Origin: an uncultured Lachnospiraceae bacterium
GTDB lineage: Bacteria; Bacillota; Clostridia; Lachnospirales; Lachnospiraceae
Assembly (NCBI GenBank): GCA_947363565.1
Contig: CANAPP010000002.1
Location: 1 to 64,000, forward strand
Length of the DNA stretch: 64,000 nt
Direction: 5' to 3'
Shown here piece by piece: positions 35,461 through 44,234 of this stretch (positions are counted from its first letter, which is position 1; each line of letters opens with the position of its first letter). The notes under the pieces were generated by a model, which saw nothing but the letters and a program-made list of their open reading frames with translations, ran no database searches and was not told the DNA's origin. The position numbers and the translations under genes are program-made.

Positions 35461-36180
35461 ATGGTATGGCGTATGGCGGGCGGTGATTCTTTGAGGAAAA
35501 TCAGGATAAGCAATGAGTTGATCTATGTGCTGGCGGTGGTTGTGCTGTCATTTGCCACAGCTATGCTGGCGGCAGCGGATATGGGGATGTCCATGGTGGT
35601 GGCTCCGGCGTATATCGTCAGTCTTAAAGTGGAATGTTTAACCTTTGGACAGGCAGAGTATATCGTGCAGGGGATGCTGTTTGTTCTTTTCTGCTTTCTG
35701 ATGAAGAGGGTGAAGGTACTGTATTTTTTTGCTTTTGTGTCGGGGCTTGTCTATGGGGCGGTGCTTGATTTCTGGCGGATGGTGATCCCGCATTTTAATC
35801 CGGGGCTTTTTGCGCCCGGCACGCTTCCTTTTTCTGTCCGTATCATTTATTTTGTGATAGGATTTTTGTTGAATTCATTGGGGGTGGCTCTTTACTTTAA
35901 GACTTACTTTTATCCCCAGGTGTATGAGTTCTTTGTGAAAGGAATCAGCGGACACTTCGGGGTGGCGCTGCCGAAATTTAAAATTGGGTTTGATATGGGC
36001 TGTCTGGTGGCTGCGGTCGTCTTTTCCTTTGCCTTGTTCAGGGGAATCGTTGGGATCGGTGTGGGGACGGTAGTGCTGGCATTTTTAAACGGTCCTTTGA
36101 TCGGTTTTTATGGGCGTTGGATGGATCGGCATCTGGATACATGGAACAGACTGGAAGATTTTTCTGGAAAATTTGACTGA
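35461..36180 (+). CDS. YczE/DUF6198-like membrane protein
   Basis: 239 residues with about five hydrophobic segments (LIYVLAVVVLSFATAMLAAADMG; VQGMLFVLFCFLM; VLYFFAFVSGLVYGAVLDF; IIYFVIGFLLNSLGVALYF; CLVAAVVFSFALF). The AADMGMSMVVAPAYIVS stretch near the start and the NGPLIGFYGRW end are typical of the YczE-like family, possibly transporters, of unknown substrate. The start is uncertain; in-frame ATGs at 35461 and 35473 both lack a clear binding site. It follows deoD by 7 bases, so a link to nucleosides is possible. Confidence 0.75.
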   Translation: MVWRMAGGDSLRKIRISNELIYVLAVVVLSFATAMLAAADMGMSMVVAPAYIVSLKVECLTFGQAEYIVQGMLFVLFCFLMKRVKVLYFFAFVSGLVYGAVLDFWRMVIPHFNPGLFAPGTLPFSVRIIYFVIGFLLNSLGVALYFKTYFYPQVYEFFVKGISGHFGVALPKFKIGFDMGCLVAAVVFSFALFRGIVGIGVGTVVLAFLNGPLIGFYGRWMDRHLDTWNRLEDFSGKFD

Positions 36181-36290
36181 TAGGGGAAAGCCGGAAAGGC
36201 TTTGGGTGTCGGAGCCTGAGATATTGGGTCTGGGGCAGTTCTGCCCGTGAGGCGTACATATATATAGGAGAAAGAGACAGAGGGAGGTGC

Positions 36291-36701
36291 ATGAAGTTGG
36301 TACAGGAAATGATCAGGAAAGCGTTTGATTCGCTGAAATATGCTTATACCCCGTATTCACACTTCAAGGTGGCGGCGTCGCTCCTTACGGAGGATGGGAA
36401 GATCTACACGGGGTGTAATATCGAGAATGCGGCGTACTCGCCGACGAACTGCGCGGAGCGGACGGCAGTTTTTAAGGCAGTGAGCGAGGGAGAGAGACAT
36501 TTTCAGGCAATCTGTATCGTCAATGAAGATGCAGTAGGCAATCACGATTACTGCCCGCCCTGCGGAGTGTGCAGGCAGGTATTGATGGAGTTTACAGATC
36601 CTGAGAAGTTTCAGGTAATTCTGGCAAAGAGTGGAAATGAATATCAAGTGTATACGCTGGCTGAACTTCTGCCGCTGGGGTTCGGGCCGGGGAATCTTTG
36701 A
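36291..36701 (+). CDS. cdd: Cytidine deaminase
   Basis: 136 residues. It deaminates cytidine and deoxycytidine. The zinc site is complete: CNIENAAYSPTNCAERTAVFKA (catalytic glutamate next to the first cysteine ligand) and PPCGVCRQVLMEF. YTPYSHFKVAAS near the start is typical. Ribosome binding site AGGGAGG. It closes the nucleoside salvage group and is followed by a terminator. Confidence 0.96.
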   Translation: MKLVQEMIRKAFDSLKYAYTPYSHFKVAASLLTEDGKIYTGCNIENAAYSPTNCAERTAVFKAVSEGERHFQAICIVNEDAVGNHDYCPPCGVCRQVLMEFTDPEKFQVILAKSGNEYQVYTLAELLPLGFGPGNL

Positions 36702-36729
36702 TCGGGTTTTGTTAAAAAGCCCGATTTTT
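36701..36729 (+). terminator. Terminator after cdd
   Basis: atcggg (36701-36706) pairs with cccgat (36720-36725), extended by T/A pairs, followed by five T. Confidence 0.75.
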
Positions 36730-36765
36730 CCTGAATTTGCATCAAGATTTCAGTAAATTAAAGTC

Positions 36766-36794
36766 TTGAAACATATACTAAAATAAGATATGAT
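36766..36794 (+). promoter_or_regulatory. Predicted sigma-A promoter of leuB
   Basis: TTGAAA (36766-36771), a 17-base spacer, TATGAT (36789-36794). The leader to the start codon is only about 33 bases, too short for a T-box or attenuator. Confidence 0.75.
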
Positions 36795-36833
36795 AAAAAA
36801 CATAGGTTTTTGGATAAAGGAAGGAAGATAAAG

Positions 36834-37919
36834 ATGAATCTGAATATTGGAGTGATAAAAGGCGACGGGATTGGGCCGGAGATTGTCACGGAGGCGATGA
36901 AGGTTCTTGACCGGACGGCAAAGATTTACGGTCATACCTGTGATTATACGCAGCTTTTGCTGGGGGGTGCGTCCATAGACGTACATGGAGTGCCGCTCAC
37001 CGACGAGACCATTGCCGGGGCGAAGAAGTGCGATGCGGTGTTGATGGGCTCCATCGGCGGGGATGCGAAGACCTCCCCGTGGTATCAGCTTGAGCCGTCA
37101 AAGCGACCGGAGGCAGGGCTTTTGGCAATCCGCAAGGCGCTGAATCTCTTTGCAAACTTACGTCCGGCGATTCTCTACGATGAGCTTAAGGGCGCATGCC
37201 CGCTGAAGGAAGAGATTACGGAGGGCGGATTTGACCTGATGATCATGCGGGAGCTGACCGGCGGCCTCTATTTCGGCGAGAGAAAGACCGTTACGGAGGA
37301 CGGGGTGCTGACCGCCTACGACTCCCTTACATACAATGAAAATGAGATTCGAAGAATCGCAAAGCGCGCCTTTGACATCGCCATGAAACGCGGGAAGAAA
37401 GTGACCAGCGTTGACAAGGCAAACGTCCTTGACTCTTCAAGGCTCTGGAGGAAGGTCGTTGAGGAGGTGGCAGCAGGTTACCCGGAAGTGAGCCTTACGC
37501 ATATGCTTGTTGATAACTGCGCGATGCAGCTTGTAAAAAATCCGAAACAGTTCGACGTGGTGCTGACGGAGAACATGTTCGGAGACATTCTCTCCGACGA
37601 GGCCAGCATGGTGACAGGTTCCATCGGGATGCTGGCAAGCGCAAGCTTAAACGAGACAAAGTTCGGTCTCTACGAGCCAAGCGGCGGCTCCGCGCCGGAC
37701 ATCGCCGGAAAAGGAATCGCAAACCCCATCGCGACCATCCTGTCCGCAGCCATGATGCTCAGGTTTAGCTTTGACCTTGATAAAGAGGCCGACGCCATTG
37801 AATCCGCCGTAGCGAAAGTCCTGAAAGAAGGCTACCGCACCATCGACATCATGTCCGAAGGCAAGACCCAAGTAGGAACCGCAGAGATGGGAGACCTAAT
37901 CGCATCCCACCTCGCATAA
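36834..37919 (+). CDS. leuB: 3-Isopropylmalate dehydrogenase
   Basis: 361 residues from the ATG at 36834 behind GGAAGGAAG. It oxidises and decarboxylates 3-isopropylmalate with NAD in leucine synthesis. Family motifs: [51 protein letters not shown] and [26 protein letters not shown]. leuA, leuC and leuD are not next to it. A 268-base gap full of hairpins separates it from ilvD. Confidence 0.96.
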   Translation: MNLNIGVIKGDGIGPEIVTEAMKVLDRTAKIYGHTCDYTQLLLGGASIDVHGVPLTDETIAGAKKCDAVLMGSIGGDAKTSPWYQLEPSKRPEAGLLAIRKALNLFANLRPAILYDELKGACPLKEEITEGGFDLMIMRELTGGLYFGERKTVTEDGVLTAYDSLTYNENEIRRIAKRAFDIAMKRGKKVTSVDKANVLDSSRLWRKVVEEVAAGYPEVSLTHMLVDNCAMQLVKNPKQFDVVLTENMFGDILSDEASMVTGSIGMLASASLNETKFGLYEPSGGSAPDIAGKGIANPIATILSAAMMLRFSFDLDKEADAIESAVAKVLKEGYRTIDIMSEGKTQVGTAEMGDLIASHLA

Positions 37920-37973
37920 AATCCAGCATAACAGAAAAGTAGAGACACAACGGCGGAAAATATATTTGCCGAA

Positions 37974-38004
37974 GGCCGGACGACAGAATTTTTAATTGCC
38001 GGCC
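37974..38004 (+). repeat. Small hairpin in the leuB-ilvD gap
   Basis: ggccgg (37974-37979) and ccggcc (37999-38004) enclose an AT-rich loop. It has no T-run behind it and may be part of the larger structured gap. Confidence 0.45.
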
Positions 38005-38012
38005 AGCGAACA

Positions 38013-38144
38013 GCTCAGACGGGAGCGTCATCCGAAGGAATCCCGTAAAAAGCGTCGGTACTTGGCGCGGTTTTTTCAAGCCTGGTACCGCTACGCTTTT
38101 TCAGAGCGAGAGCGCGGTGACGAGGATGATACTCCCGTCTGAGC
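38013..38144 (+). repeat. 132-bp nested palindrome between leuB and ilvD
   Basis: Outer arms of 21 bases match at 19 positions (38013-38033 with 38124-38144). The inner stem aaaaagcgt (38047-38055) pairs with acgcttttt (38093-38101) and continues through cggtac/gtaccg past a 2-base bulge. The innermost cttggc/gcctgg has the T:T mismatch seen in the grd hairpins. The inner core shares CGTCGG(C/T)ACTT(A/G)G and GTACCGCTACG with the trxB-trxA element. Confidence 0.8.
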
Positions 38145-38187
38145 GTCCGCATAAACCAACACATAAAAAAATTCAGGAGGAAAAACC

Positions 38188-39858
38188 ATGAAAAGTGATA
38201 CAGTTACAAAAGGAAAACAGCAGGCCCCCCACCGTTCGTTATTTAACGCGCTGGGCCTTACCAAAGAGGAGATGGAGCGTCCGCTTGTAGGCATCGTAAG
38301 CTCCTACAACGAGATTGTTCCGGGGCATATGAATCTGGATAAGATTGTGAATGCCGTAAAGCAGGGCGTTTCGATGGCGGGCGGAACCCCTATCGTGTTC
38401 CCGGCTATCGCGGTATGCGACGGAATCGCCATGGGGCATATCGGGATGAAATATTCTCTGGTGACCAGGGATTTGATTGCGGATTCCACGGAGGCGATGG
38501 CTTTGGCGCATCAGTTTGACGCTCTTGTGATGGTTCCCAACTGTGACAAGAACGTGCCGGGGCTTTTGATGGCGGCGGCAAGGATTAATGTGCCGACGGT
38601 ATTTGTCAGCGGCGGCCCTATGCTTGCGGGGCGCGTACAGGGAAAGAAAACGAGCCTTTCCAGCATGTTTGAGGCGGTAGGCGCCAACGCGGCGGGAACT
38701 CTTTCCGATGAGGGGCTTTTGGAGTTCGAGAACAAGACCTGCCCGACCTGCGGGTCATGCTCCGGCATGTACACCGCCAACAGCATGAACTGCCTGACGG
38801 AAGTGCTCGGCATGGGTCTTGGCGGAAACGGCACGGTCCCGGCGGTTTACTCTGAGCGTATCCGTCTGGCGAAACAGGCGGGCATGAAGGTTATGGAAAT
38901 GTGGGAGAAAAATATCCGCCCCCGCGATATTATGACGGAGGACGCCATACTGAATGCGCTGACGGTTGACATGGCCCTTGGCTGCTCCACCAACAGTATG
39001 CTCCATCTCCCGGCGATTGCCCATGAGATTGGCATGGATTTTGAGATTGATTTTGCAAACGGCATCAGCGAGAAGACGCCGAACCTCTGCCACCTTGCGC
39101 CGGCAGGCCCGACGTACATGGAAGACCTCAATGAGGCGGGCGGCGTGTACGCGGTGATGAATGAGCTGAATAAAAAGGGTCTGCTCCATACGGACTGCAT
39201 GACCGTGACGGGAAAGACCGTGGGAGAGAACATCAAAGACGCGGTAAATAGAAATCCCGAGGTTATCCGGCCCATTGACAATCCGTATTCCGAGACGGGC
39301 GGCCTTGCGGTGCTTAAGGGCAACCTTGCGCCGGACGGGAGCGTGGTCAAGCGTTCCGCCGTTGTGGCTGAGATGCTTGTGCATGAAGGCCCGGCGAGGG
39401 TATTTGACTGTGAGGAGGACGCCATCGACGCCATCAAGGGCGGGAAGATTGTGGCAGGAGATGTGGTCGTCATCCGCTATGAGGGACCGAAAGGGGGTCC
39501 TGGTATGCGGGAGATGCTGAATCCGACTTCGGCAATCGCCGGTATGGGGCTTGGCTCCAGCGTTGCCCTGATTACGGACGGACGGTTCAGCGGCGCGTCC
39601 AGGGGCGCGTCCATCGGCCATGTATCGCCGGAGGCGGCGGTAGGAGGCCCCATTGCGCTGGTAGAAGAGGGAGATATCATTAAGATTGATATCCCGAATC
39701 TAAAGCTTGAGCTTGCGGTTTCCGACGAGGAGCTTTCTAAGAGGAAAGAGAACTGGCAGCCGAGAGAGCCGAAGGTGACAAGCGGATATCTGGCGAGATA
39801 CGCGTCCATGGTGACTTCAGGAAACCGGGGAGCGATTTTGGAGATTCCGAAAAATTAG
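38188..39858 (+). CDS. ilvD: Dihydroxy-acid dehydratase
   Basis: 556 residues. It dehydrates dihydroxy-isovalerate and its homologue in valine and isoleucine synthesis with an iron-sulphur cluster. Cysteines are in [12 protein letters not shown] and [30 protein letters not shown] and [22 protein letters not shown] are the C-terminal signature. Ribosome binding site CAGGAGG. ilvB follows across a mobile-looking element. Confidence 0.96.
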   Translation: MKSDTVTKGKQQAPHRSLFNALGLTKEEMERPLVGIVSSYNEIVPGHMNLDKIVNAVKQGVSMAGGTPIVFPAIAVCDGIAMGHIGMKYSLVTRDLIADSTEAMALAHQFDALVMVPNCDKNVPGLLMAAARINVPTVFVSGGPMLAGRVQGKKTSLSSMFEAVGANAAGTLSDEGLLEFENKTCPTCGSCSGMYTANSMNCLTEVLGMGLGGNGTVPAVYSERIRLAKQAGMKVMEMWEKNIRPRDIMTEDAILNALTVDMALGCSTNSMLHLPAIAHEIGMDFEIDFANGISEKTPNLCHLAPAGPTYMEDLNEAGGVYAVMNELNKKGLLHTDCMTVTGKTVGENIKDAVNRNPEVIRPIDNPYSETGGLAVLKGNLAPDGSVVKRSAVVAEMLVHEGPARVFDCEEDAIDAIKGGKIVAGDVVVIRYEGPKGGPGMREMLNPTSAIAGMGLGSSVALITDGRFSGASRGASIGHVSPEAAVGGPIALVEEGDIIKIDIPNLKLELAVSDEELSKRKENWQPREPKVTSGYLARYASMVTSGNRGAILEIPKN

Positions 39859-39860
39859 AC

Positions 39861-40021
39861 AGAAACATGTTACTGTTCACACGGCACCGTGCACCACGCT
39901 GCACGGTGTCCGGCCAAAGAAGTAGTGGCTGCCGGGCATCCGGCCCCTCACCGAAGGTGACTTTAGATGGCCGGATGCCGTTACTGGAGCGCCCGCAGGG
40001 TGTGAACAGTAACAGAAACAT
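39861..40021 (+). mobile_element. MITE-like palindromic element between ilvD and ilvB
   Basis: Terminal inverted repeats of 14 bp are perfect (gttactgttcacac at 39869-39882, inverse at 40000-40013). They are flanked on both sides by the direct repeat agaaacat (39861-39868 and 40014-40021), as left by a transposition event. Inside are ccgtgc/gcacgg and a ggcatccggcc/ggccggatgcc stem. It is 145 bp without the repeats and has no gene of its own; a start codon within it falsely extends ilvB. Confidence 0.75.
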
Positions 40022-40046
40022 AGAAGATAAAGGAGAGTTTAACGAT

Positions 40047-41723
40047 ATGCAGCTGACAGGGTCACAGATAGTTATCGAATGTCTGAAAGAACAGGGTGTG
40101 GACACCGTATTCGGATATCCGGGCGGTGCAATCCTCAATGTGTATGATGAATTATATAAGCACAGCAATGAAATCACGCATATTCTGACTTCCCACGAGC
40201 AGGGGGCGGCACATGCGGCGGACGGCTATGCGAGGGCTACCGGGAAGGTGGGCGTATGCTTTGCCACCAGCGGGCCGGGGGCTACGAACCTGGTGACGGG
40301 GATTGCCACGGCGTACATGGACTCGATTCCCATTGTGGCGATTACATGCAACGTGGGCGTGGCGCTGCTTGGAAAGGACAGTTTCCAGGAAATTGACATC
40401 GCAGGCATCACAATGCCGATTACCAAGCATAATTATATTGTAAAGGATGTAAAGAAACTGGCGGAGACCATCCGCAAGGCATTTGTCATCGCCAAGTCGG
40501 GAAGGCCGGGGCCGGTGCTTATCGACATCCCGAAGGATGTGACCGCGGAAAAGACAGAGTACCAGAGCGTCAAGCCCGGCGTGTACTGCCCTTCCTGGGA
40601 GGTGTGCGAGGAGGACATCGAACACGCCCTTGAGATGCTCAGCAAGGCGAAAAAGCCTTATATCTTCGTGGGCGGCGGCGCCGTGCTCTCGGGAGCCAGC
40701 GAGGAGCTTAAAAAATTTGCGGAAAAGGTGGACGCTCCGGTTACGGACAGTCTGATGGGCAAGGGCGCATTTCCGGGAACCGACAGGCGCTATACGGGAA
40801 TGCTCGGTATGCACGGCACGAAGACTTCCAACTACGGGGTCAGCGAGTGCGACCTTCTAATTGTGCTCGGCGCCAGGTTCAGCGACCGGGTGACGGGAAA
40901 TGCGAAGAAATTTGCGAAAAATGCGAAGATTCTCCAGATTGATGTTGACGCGGCGGAGATGAATAAGAATGTCCTCATCACCGAGGGCGTTGTAGGAGAT
41001 TTGAAGGTAGTGCTCAGCATCCTGAATAAACGCCTTAAGCAGCAGAGCCACCCGGACTGGATGGAAAAGATCATGGATTATAAAGAAAAATATCCGATGA
41101 CGTATCATCCCGAGATGCTTACCGGCCCCTTTGTGGTGGAGGAAATCTACCGGCAGACGAAGGGCGAGGCGGTCATCGTCACGGAAGTCGGGCAGCACCA
41201 GATGTGGGCGGCGCAGTTTTATAAATATACGAAACCGAGGACTCTCCTTACCTCAGGAGGGCTTGGTACGATGGGCTACGGCCTGGGCGCGTCTCTCGGG
41301 GCCAAGATGGGGATGCCGGAAAAAACGGTGGTAAATATCGCCGGGGACGGATGTTTCCGCATGAACATGAATGAGATTGCCACTGCGGTACGCCACAATA
41401 TCCCGGTCATCCAGGTGGTGATAAACAATCATGTGCTGGGCATGGTGCGCCAGTGGCAGAACCTGTTCTACGGGCAGAGGTATTCGGCTACGGTGCTTAA
41501 TGACGCGGTGGATTTTGTGAAACTTGCGGAGGCGATGGGCGCGGAAGGCATCCGGGCGTCAAGCCGTGAGGAATTTGCGGATGCATTTGCAAGGGCGTTA
41601 AGCCTTGGGAAACCGGTACTTATCGACTGCCAGATTGACTGCGACGATAAGGTGTGGCCGATGGTCGCGCCGGGGGCTGCGATTAGCGAGGCATTTGACG
41701 AAAAAGACCTGGAGAAGGATTAG
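40047..41723 (+). CDS. ilvB: Acetolactate synthase, large (catalytic) subunit
   Basis: 558 residues from the ATG at 40047 behind AAAGGAGAG. The longer frame from 39867 runs through the MITE-like element and is rejected. It condenses two pyruvates, or pyruvate and oxobutyrate, using thiamine diphosphate. The catalytic glutamate is in TSHEQGAAHAADGYAR, the cofactor site in GDGCFRMNMNEIATA with the later NN pair. The regulatory subunit gene (ilvN) and ilvC are not adjacent. A hairpin separates it from serC. Confidence 0.96.
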   Translation: MQLTGSQIVIECLKEQGVDTVFGYPGGAILNVYDELYKHSNEITHILTSHEQGAAHAADGYARATGKVGVCFATSGPGATNLVTGIATAYMDSIPIVAITCNVGVALLGKDSFQEIDIAGITMPITKHNYIVKDVKKLAETIRKAFVIAKSGRPGPVLIDIPKDVTAEKTEYQSVKPGVYCPSWEVCEEDIEHALEMLSKAKKPYIFVGGGAVLSGASEELKKFAEKVDAPVTDSLMGKGAFPGTDRRYTGMLGMHGTKTSNYGVSECDLLIVLGARFSDRVTGNAKKFAKNAKILQIDVDAAEMNKNVLITEGVVGDLKVVLSILNKRLKQQSHPDWMEKIMDYKEKYPMTYHPEMLTGPFVVEEIYRQTKGEAVIVTEVGQHQMWAAQFYKYTKPRTLLTSGGLGTMGYGLGASLGAKMGMPEKTVVNIAGDGCFRMNMNEIATAVRHNIPVIQVVINNHVLGMVRQWQNLFYGQRYSATVLNDAVDFVKLAEAMGAEGIRASSREEFADAFARALSLGKPVLIDCQIDCDDKVWPMVAPGAAISEAFDEKDLEKD

Positions 41724-41754
41724 CAGAAGGTTAAGGATGAATAGAAAGTTAGCG

Positions 41755-41785
41755 TACTGCCCGGAGCTTTCGGGCAGTATATTTT
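41755..41785 (+). terminator. Terminator-like hairpin after ilvB
   Basis: actgcccg (41756-41763) pairs with cgggcagt (41771-41778), followed by tatatttt. The T-run is imperfect; some read-through into serC is likely. Confidence 0.6.
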
Positions 41786-41802
41786 GGAAAATGGAGGAAT
41801 AG

Positions 41803-42888
41803 ATGATGGGCAGAGTGTACAATTTTTCGGCAGGACCGGCGGTTTTACCGGAGGAAGTGTTAAGGGAAGCGGCAGAGGAGATGTTGGACTACAACGGTTC
41901 CGGGATGTCTGTGATGGAGATGAGTCACCGCTCAAAACCTTTTCAGGAGATCATCGACGCGGCGGAGGTGGATATCCGCGGGCTGATGGGAATTCCGGAC
42001 AATTATAAGGTGCTGTTTTTGCAGGGCGGCGCGTCCACCCAGTTTGCCATGATTCCCATGAATCTGATGAAAAACAGGGTGGCGGACTATATCGTCACCG
42101 GGCAGTTTGCGAAGAAGGCGTGCAATGAGGCGAAAAAGTACGGGAAGGTGAATGTGATCGCGTCCTCGGAGGATAAGACATTTTCCTATATCCCGGACTG
42201 CAGCGACCTCACGGTTTCGGAAGATGCGGATTATGTGTATATCTGTGAGAATAATACGATCTACGGAACCAAATACAAGGAACTTCCAAATACCAAGGGA
42301 AAGCCTTTGGTGGCGGACGTATCTTCCTGTTTCTTATCCGAGCCGGTGGAAGTGTCAAAATACGGGCTGCTCTACGGCGGAGTGCAGAAGAACGTAGGCC
42401 CTGCGGGGATGGCGATTGTTATCATCCGCGAGGATTTGATCCGTGAGGATGTGCTGCCGGGAACGCCTTCTATGCTGACCTACAAGATCCATGCAGACGC
42501 GAAGTCTCTTTATAATACGCCGCCGGCATACAGTATCTATATCTGCGGCAAAGTGTTTAAGTGGCTGAAACGGCAGGGAGGGCTTGCGGCCATGAAGGAG
42601 CGCAACGTAAGGAAGGCAAAAATCCTCTATGATTATCTGGATGAGAGCCGCCTGTTTAAGTCCTCGGTGAATCCGAAAGACAGGTCTTTGATGAATGTTA
42701 CTTTTGTGACGGGCGATGCGGAGCTTGACGCGAAATTCGTGAAAGAGGCGAAGGAGGCCGGCTTAGAGAGCCTTAAAGGGCATCGCAGCGTGGGAGGAAT
42801 GCGCGCGAGCATCTACAATGCCATGCCGATAGAGGGCGTGGAGGCGCTTGCGGCGTTTATGAAAAAGTTTGAGGAGGAGAATCTGTAA
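41803..42888 (+). CDS. serC: Phosphoserine aminotransferase
   Basis: 361 residues; ATG at 41803, or the adjacent 41806, behind ATGGAGG. It makes phosphoserine from phosphohydroxypyruvate and glutamate. The start RVYNFSAGPAVLPEEVL, GMSVMEMSHRSKPFQ, LQGGASTQFAMIPMNL and the PLP lysine in YGGVQKNVGPAGM are clear. serA follows after 2 bases. Serine from this pair is the normal source of glycine, the substrate of the grd operon. Confidence 0.96.
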   Translation: MMGRVYNFSAGPAVLPEEVLREAAEEMLDYNGSGMSVMEMSHRSKPFQEIIDAAEVDIRGLMGIPDNYKVLFLQGGASTQFAMIPMNLMKNRVADYIVTGQFAKKACNEAKKYGKVNVIASSEDKTFSYIPDCSDLTVSEDADYVYICENNTIYGTKYKELPNTKGKPLVADVSSCFLSEPVEVSKYGLLYGGVQKNVGPAGMAIVIIREDLIREDVLPGTPSMLTYKIHADAKSLYNTPPAYSIYICGKVFKWLKRQGGLAAMKERNVRKAKILYDYLDESRLFKSSVNPKDRSLMNVTFVTGDAELDAKFVKEAKEAGLESLKGHRSVGGMRASIYNAMPIEGVEALAAFMKKFEEENL

Positions 42889-42890
42889 TT

Positions 42891-44054
42891 ATGTATAAAT
42901 ATCATTGTCTGAACCCAATCTCTCATGTGGGAACAGAGCAGTTTACGGAAGAGTATGTGCCGGTCAGCACGATGGATAAGGCAGATGCCATTCTGGTGCG
43001 AAGTGCTGTCATGCATGGGATGGAATTTGGTAAAGATTTAAAGGCTATTGCGAGGGCAGGAGCAGGTGTGAACAACATCCCCCTTGATCAGTGTGCGGAG
43101 GAAGGAATCGTTGTCTTTAACACGCCGGGGGCCAATGCCAACGGAGTGAAAGAGTTGGTGATCGCCGGGATGCTCCTGGCATCAAGAGATATTATCGGAG
43201 GTATCAACTGGGTACAGGAGAATGAAGAAGACGGCAATATCGCCAAGGATGCGGAGAAGGCGAAAAAGTCTTTTGCAGGCTGTGAGCTGGAAGGGAAAAA
43301 GCTTGGTGTCATCGGTCTTGGTGCGATCGGTGTGCTGGTAGCCAATGCAGCGACGAACTTGGGGATGGAAGTCTATGGTTTTGACCCTTATGTGTCCGTT
43401 GAATCTGCATGGCGGCTGTCCAGAAGCATCCGCCATGCAAAGACAGTAGATGAGATCTACCGTGACTGCGATTATATCACCATTCATGTGCCTGCCATGG
43501 AGAGCACAAAGGGGATGATTGATAAGAATGCCATCGACCTGATGAAAAAGGATGTAGTGGTGTTGAATTTTGCAAGGAATGTGCTGGTAGACGAGGAAGC
43601 GATGGTTGATGCGCTGATCAGCAGAAAGGTGAAGCATTATGTGACGGATTTTCCGACACCGGAGATTGCCGGAGTGAAGGGCGCGATCGTTATCCCCCAT
43701 CTCGGGGCGTCCACGGAGGAATCGGAGGACAACTGCGCGAAGATGGCGGTGAAGGAGATACGGAATTTCCTGGAGCATGGAAATATCCGGCATTCCGTCA
43801 ATTATCCGGACTGCGATATGGGTTACCGGGGCGAGAATACGAGGATTGTCCTTCTTCATCACAATGTGCCGAACATGATCGGGCAGTTTACGAAGATCTT
43901 AGCGAAGGACAATATGAATATCGCCGATATGACGAATAAGAGCAAGGGCGGGTACGCTTATACGATGATTGATATCGACTCCGAAGTTCCGGATGGGGTG
44001 GCGGACGATCTGCGGGCAGTAAATGAAGTGCTGAAGGTGAGAGTCATCCGGTAA
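42891..44054 (+). CDS. serA: D-3-Phosphoglycerate dehydrogenase, short form with ACT domain
   Basis: 387 residues. It oxidises 3-phosphoglycerate with NAD, the first step of serine synthesis. The Rossmann motif GVIGLGAIGVLVANAA, then NFARNVLVDEEAMVDAL and PHLGASTEESEDNCA, show the dehydrogenase. The last 70 residues (NMIGQFTKILAKDNMNIADMTNKSKGGYAYTMIDIDS) form an ACT domain for serine feedback. There is no intervening ASB domain. It is coupled to serC. Confidence 0.95.
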   Translation: MYKYHCLNPISHVGTEQFTEEYVPVSTMDKADAILVRSAVMHGMEFGKDLKAIARAGAGVNNIPLDQCAEEGIVVFNTPGANANGVKELVIAGMLLASRDIIGGINWVQENEEDGNIAKDAEKAKKSFAGCELEGKKLGVIGLGAIGVLVANAATNLGMEVYGFDPYVSVESAWRLSRSIRHAKTVDEIYRDCDYITIHVPAMESTKGMIDKNAIDLMKKDVVVLNFARNVLVDEEAMVDALISRKVKHYVTDFPTPEIAGVKGAIVIPHLGASTEESEDNCAKMAVKEIRNFLEHGNIRHSVNYPDCDMGYRGENTRIVLLHHNVPNMIGQFTKILAKDNMNIADMTNKSKGGYAYTMIDIDSEVPDGVADDLRAVNEVLKVRVIR

Positions 44055-44162
44055 TTTTCGCGGCGGCAGATGTAAGGTAAGTACCTTAAAAAAAACATAA
44101 TAATTGTAATAATTACGTCAGAAATATTCAACAATTATTAAGAAAAGTTTTTTGACTGTTCA

Positions 44163-44191
44163 TTGCGGATTTTGTCGAAGTAATGTATACT
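44163..44191 (+). promoter_or_regulatory. Predicted sigma-A promoter of the deacetylase gene
   Basis: TTGCGG (44163-44168), a 17-base spacer, TATACT (44186-44191). The start codon is at 44235. Confidence 0.55.
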
Positions 44192-44234
44192 TGATTATGG
44201 TAGTTTATATGGATACCAGTGGGGGATATTACTG

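Noticed and set aside
36795..36833. T-box or leucine attenuator ahead of leuB
   Set aside because: The leader after the predicted promoter is only about 33 bases and has no T-box sequence or terminator.
39867..40046. N-terminal extension of IlvB by 60 residues
   Set aside because: These codons lie in the MITE-like palindrome; the canonical start MQLTGSQIVIEC with ribosome binding site is at 40047.
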